This document shows, in pieces, positions 61,537 through 64,000 of a DNA stretch of 64,000 bases; positions within the stretch are counted from its first letter, which is position 1; each line of letters begins with the position of its first letter. The notes beneath the pieces are model-generated. The model was not told where the DNA came from. It saw nothing but the letters and a program-made list of their open reading frames with translations, and searched no databases. A program made the position numbers and the translations under genes. This stretch comes from Paenibacillus odorifer (GTDB taxonomy: Bacteria; Bacillota; Bacilli; Paenibacillales; Paenibacillaceae). The stretch is from the NCBI RefSeq assembly GCF_000758725.1, contig NZ_CP009428.1, positions 5,456,001-5,520,000 on the forward strand. The letters run 5' to 3'.

Positions 61537-63357
61537 TTATGCAATTGTAACTCCTGCACTAGCGTAGCCAGCAACAGTAGTTGCAACGTCAATGCCAGCC
61601 GTGACCGTCGAAGTGAAGACCAACAACAAGCGTTCTCCCACAGTTACAGGAATGCTTAAGCCTGTGGTATTACCACTGCTAATAGTTCCAAGAGCAATTA
61701 ATCCTGTAAGCGGAGGACTTAACGTAACTAAAGCCCCAGGTACTGCTGTGAAGGTATTGTTAGGTGTAGTAGATCTGTATAATTGAGCCGTGATTGTTAC
61801 CGTAGAACCCACCAAACTAACGGAAGATGTCGCACTGAAATAGGCTGCCATAGACGTAAGCGTTCCTGTTCTAGGAACTGAGAATGCAAAGTTCAGCAAG
61901 GTTCCAGCCGCTCCAGTAAGATCTATAGTACCGCCTGTAATACTGATATTGGTCGCACTGCTACCAAAACCAACTGCACTTGAAGTATTCAAAAGACCCC
62001 CTAATACAGTGGTCATAGCAACTGGAAGTCCAGAAGAATATGGAATGATTGCGCCTGCACCAGCAGCACCTGTTGCTCCGGTTACACCAGCACTTCCTGT
62101 CGCTCCCGTTACGCCAGCACCTGTCGCTCCCGTTACGCCAGCACTTCCTGTCGCTCCCGTTACGCCAGCACTTCCTGTCGCTCCCGTTGCTCCAGCGGTT
62201 CCTGTCGCTCCCGTTGCTCCAGCGGTTCCTGTTGCTCCGGTTGCTCCAGCGGTTCCTGTCGCTCCGGTTACACCAGCACTTCCTGTCGCTCCCGTTACGC
62301 CGGCAGTTCCTGTTGCTCCCGTTGCTCCAGCGCTTCCTGTTGCTCCCGTTGCTCCAGTACTTCCTGTCGCTCCCGTTACGCCAGTACTTCCTGTCGCTCC
62401 CGTTACGCCAGCACTTCCTGTCGCTCCCGTTGCTCCAGCGGTTCCTGTTGCTCCAGTTACGCCAGCAGTTCCTGTTGCTCCTGTGGCTCCAGCAGTTCCT
62501 GTTGCTCCAGTTACGCCAGCAGTTCCTGTTGCTCCTGTGGCTCCAGCAGTTCCTGTTGCTCCAGTTACGCCAGCAGTTCCTGTTGCTCCTGTGGCTCCAG
62601 CAGTTCCTGTTGCTCCAGTTACGCCAGCAGTTCCTGTTGCTCCTGTGGCTCCAGCAGTTCCTGTTGCTCCTGTGGCTCCCGCAGTTCCTGTTGCTCCAGT
62701 TACGCCAGCAGTTCCTGTTGCTCCTGTGGCTCCAGCAGTTCCTGTCGCTCCTGTGGCTCCAGCAGTTCCTGTTGCTCCTGTGGCTCCCGCAGTTCCTGTT
62801 GCTCCAGTTACGCCAGCAGTTCCTGTTGCTCCTGTGGCTCCAGCAGTTCCTGTCGCTCCTGTGGCTCCCGTTGCTCCAGCAGCTCCTGTCGCTCCCGTGG
62901 CTCCAGCACCTGTGGCTCCGGTTACGCCAGTACCTCCTGTCGCTCCCGTTGCACCAACGCTTCCTGTAGCTCCAGTAGCTCCAGTAGCACCTGTAATTCC
63001 TATATATTCTCCATATAATTCAGAGTAGACAAGGCGATGAGCAGTCACTAATTGACCTGTGCTGCTCTTCCCCCAAACTGAAATTTGAATGGGATCATCA
63101 ATCATAGTAGGTGTTGTGAATAAAAATTCAAATGAATCAAAGTTTGCATAATAGTCATTAGTAATTACTTGATTAGGAGCTACATTAACCAGCTCACTTA
63201 CATATAAAGTTCTTGTCCCATTCATATAATAACCTTCGACTTGAACCGTTGACGGAGTGTCATCGCTCTGATTAACAATTTTAAGAGTAATAAGCTGAGT
63301 AGGTCTTACGCCGCCTACCAGATTATTTTCTATGGGACCAGTAGATAGTTGACTCAA
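61537..63357 (-). CDS. Collagen-like spore surface protein with BclB-type C-terminal domain
   Basis: 606 residues. The N-terminal domain (about 1-119) has no signal peptide. A collagen-like region (about 120-435, roughly 100 Gly-X-Y triplets, mainly GATGATGTAGVTG) is rich in Thr at Y positions, a usual O-glycosylation target. The C-terminal domain (about 437-606) matches the exosporium BclB C-terminal type: IDLTGAAGTLLNFAFSVPR, TITAQLYRSTTPNNTFTAVP, GYASAGVTIA. The start is TTG 63357 with GAGGTG 7 nt upstream. Likely a filament-like glycoprotein of the spore surface. The DNA of the collagen part is a 9/27-bp tandem repeat, so length should vary between strains. Confidence 0.9.
   Translation of the reverse strand: MSQLSTGPIENNLVGGVRPTQLITLKIVNQSDDTPSTVQVEGYYMNGTRTLYVSELVNVAPNQVITNDYYANFDSFEFLFTTPTMIDDPIQISVWGKSSTGQLVTAHRLVYSELYGEYIGITGATGATGATGSVGATGATGGTGVTGATGAGATGATGAAGATGATGATGTAGATGATGTAGVTGATGTAGATGATGTAGATGATGTAGATGATGTAGVTGATGTAGATGATGTAGATGATGTAGVTGATGTAGATGATGTAGVTGATGTAGATGATGTAGVTGATGTAGATGATGTAGVTGATGTAGATGATGSAGVTGATGSTGVTGATGSTGATGATGSAGATGATGTAGVTGATGSAGVTGATGTAGATGATGTAGATGATGTAGATGATGSAGVTGATGSAGVTGATGAGVTGATGSAGVTGATGAAGAGAIIPYSSGLPVAMTTVLGGLLNTSSAVGFGSSATNISITGGTIDLTGAAGTLLNFAFSVPRTGTLTSMAAYFSATSSVSLVGSTVTITAQLYRSTTPNNTFTAVPGALVTLSPPLTGLIALGTISSGNTTGLSIPVTVGERLLLVFTSTVTAGIDVATTVAGYASAGVTIA
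62050..63000. repeat. 27/54-bp coding tandem repeat of the collagen region
   Basis: On plus the phrase GCAGTTCCTGTTGCTCC(A/T)G recurs, with GTTACGCCA and GTGGCTCCA alternating, giving 27-bp units and 54-bp pairs. The last units in the middle (about 62450-62880) are nearly identical, a sign of recent expansion. Confidence 0.85.
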
Positions 63358-63385
63358 TTTTCAACACCTCATTTTTTATGAAATT

Positions 63386-63401
63386 ATAATACTCGTATTA
63401 T
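63386..63401. promoter_or_regulatory. Short palindrome upstream of the collagen-like gene
   Basis: ATAATAC-TC-GTATTAT lies about 16 nt upstream of the SD. It may be an operator or part of a sporulation promoter, but I could not match it to a SigK or SigE consensus. The rest of 63402-63703 is AT-rich with nothing identified. Confidence 0.3.
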
Positions 63402-63703
63402 TTGAATTTCGAAAATCAACTCACCTGAACAAAACTATCCTCAAGAGTTTCGTATAAACTAGGTTTTTATCTATAATCATTCCTCCCACCTGCTCTAAGT
63501 TGATAATCTATGAGCCTACAAATCAGTTCATATTTTTTGGCTCTTTATAGTATTATTCTTATTTTGAATTAAGGTGTGGACATCCATTTAAAAACTACTA
63601 TTACACATATTTGATTTATTAAAATAAGCTAAAAATCTGTAATGGTTTAATAGAATAAGAATCTAATAAGCAACGTTCCAGTCGACTTATAACATATGCC
63701 AAC

Positions 63704-63757
63704 AAAACAGAGGGTAACCCGAGAGCCGCACTAACGGCTACCGAATTACCCCTGTTA
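63704..63757 (-). terminator. Terminator of the gene at the right edge
   Basis: GGGGTAA / TTACCC outer stem and AGCCG / CGGCT inner stem on the minus strand, followed by CTGTTTTGTT. About 30 nt after the stop at 63786. Confidence 0.8.
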
Positions 63758-63785
63758 TAAACACTGAACTTGAAGATAAATAAGC

Positions 63786-64000
63786 TTAAGTTAATTCATG
63801 AACAGACCAGACGATACCTGCTGAGTTCGCTCCACCCAAATTCAAAGGAACCGTCAAACCATTTGCCACATAGAACAAGCCAATCACATCACCTGCGGTT
63901 AATGCAAATTCTCCAGCCAGCGACACAGTACCACTTCCCAAAATTGCTCTCAAATCTAATATAAGTGCAACATTCACATCAAGTACTGGGAACAACCCAC
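63786..64000 (-). CDS. C-terminal part of a probable spore-surface (BclA-like) protein
   Basis: Only the last 71 or so residues are in the window, and the frame is open to the edge. The sequence (SLAGEFALTAGDVIGLFYVA, then NGLTVPLNLGGANSAGIVWS, VHELT) resembles the jelly-roll C-terminal domains of BclA/collagen-like spore proteins. Followed by its own terminator. It lies upstream of, and in the same direction as, the BclB-like gene, suggesting a small spore-surface cluster. The family call is tentative. Confidence 0.6.
   Translation of the reverse strand, partial: GLFPVLDVNVALILDLRAILGSGTVSLAGEFALTAGDVIGLFYVANGLTVPLNLGGANSAGIVWSVHELT

Noticed and set aside
61949..63028. 359-codon plus-strand frame (PVAPVTPALPVAP repeats)
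   Set aside because: Antisense of the collagen Gly-X-Y repeat; the minus strand has an SD, flanking domains and known family matches.

Overview
The window looks like a chromosomal segment of a Paenibacillus-type, spore-forming Firmicute. The basis is gene order plus gene content. The Bacillales chain ysoA-tig-clpX-lonB-lonA-ysxC-hemA-hemX-hemC-hemD-hemB-hemL-spoVID-valS is recognisable. Sporulation genes (spoVID, lonB), a BclB-type collagen-like spore surface protein, SLH and stalk-domain proteins, and a T-box in front of valS are also present. Nearly everything from 1 to 54 kb is on the minus strand. The right end carries a plus-strand ABC transporter/TetR unit and a SNF2 helicase, then minus-strand collagen-like genes.

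Layout. 1-2.5 kb: 5' end of valS with its T-box leader, then spoVID. 2.8-13.4 kb: a haem/sirohaem operon (hemA, hemX, sirC-like, hemC, a cobA-hemD fusion, hemB, hemL, then an RluA-family pseudouridine synthase). It is broken open by two gene-free gaps full of repeats. 13.7-35.1 kb: two small ORFs and a ~21 kb exopolysaccharide locus inserted between ysxC and hemA. The locus holds CpsB phosphatase, an SLH protein, Wzz, CpsD, a CapD-like dehydratase, a priming transferase, glycosyltransferases, an EpsG-like polymerase, a pyruvyl transferase, a Wzx flippase, rmlA/C/B and a YdcF-like protein. 35.2-48.4 kb: a protein quality-control block (ysxC, lonA, lonB, ispG, clpX, clpP, tig, a YsoA-like protein), with a predicted nuclease/winged-helix gene inside it. 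48.5-53.9 kb: tRNA-Arg, then a secreted propeller protein with pstS-pstC-pstA. 55.3-61.5 kb: a TetR-type palindrome, ABC transporter, TetR regulator and SWIM/SNF2 helicase. 61.5-64 kb: spore-surface genes.

The most unusual content is in the large intergenic gaps. Three of them hold what I read as copies of one 188-bp element (6292-6479, 41216-41403, and 49116-49303 in inverted orientation). Each copy has four 25-bp imperfect palindromes (10-nt arm, 5-nt loop, 10-nt arm) spaced about 51, 62 and 51 bp. The palindromes are alike within a copy. The 41216 copy uses quite different arm sequences but keeps the self-complementarity and the spacing. Two longer arrays (9656-10470 and 54592-55250) repeat a short palindromic core every 51 bp and may belong to the same superfamily. 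Separate 36-bp and ~30-bp tandem arrays sit beside them. I know of no described family with this architecture, but no database search was possible.
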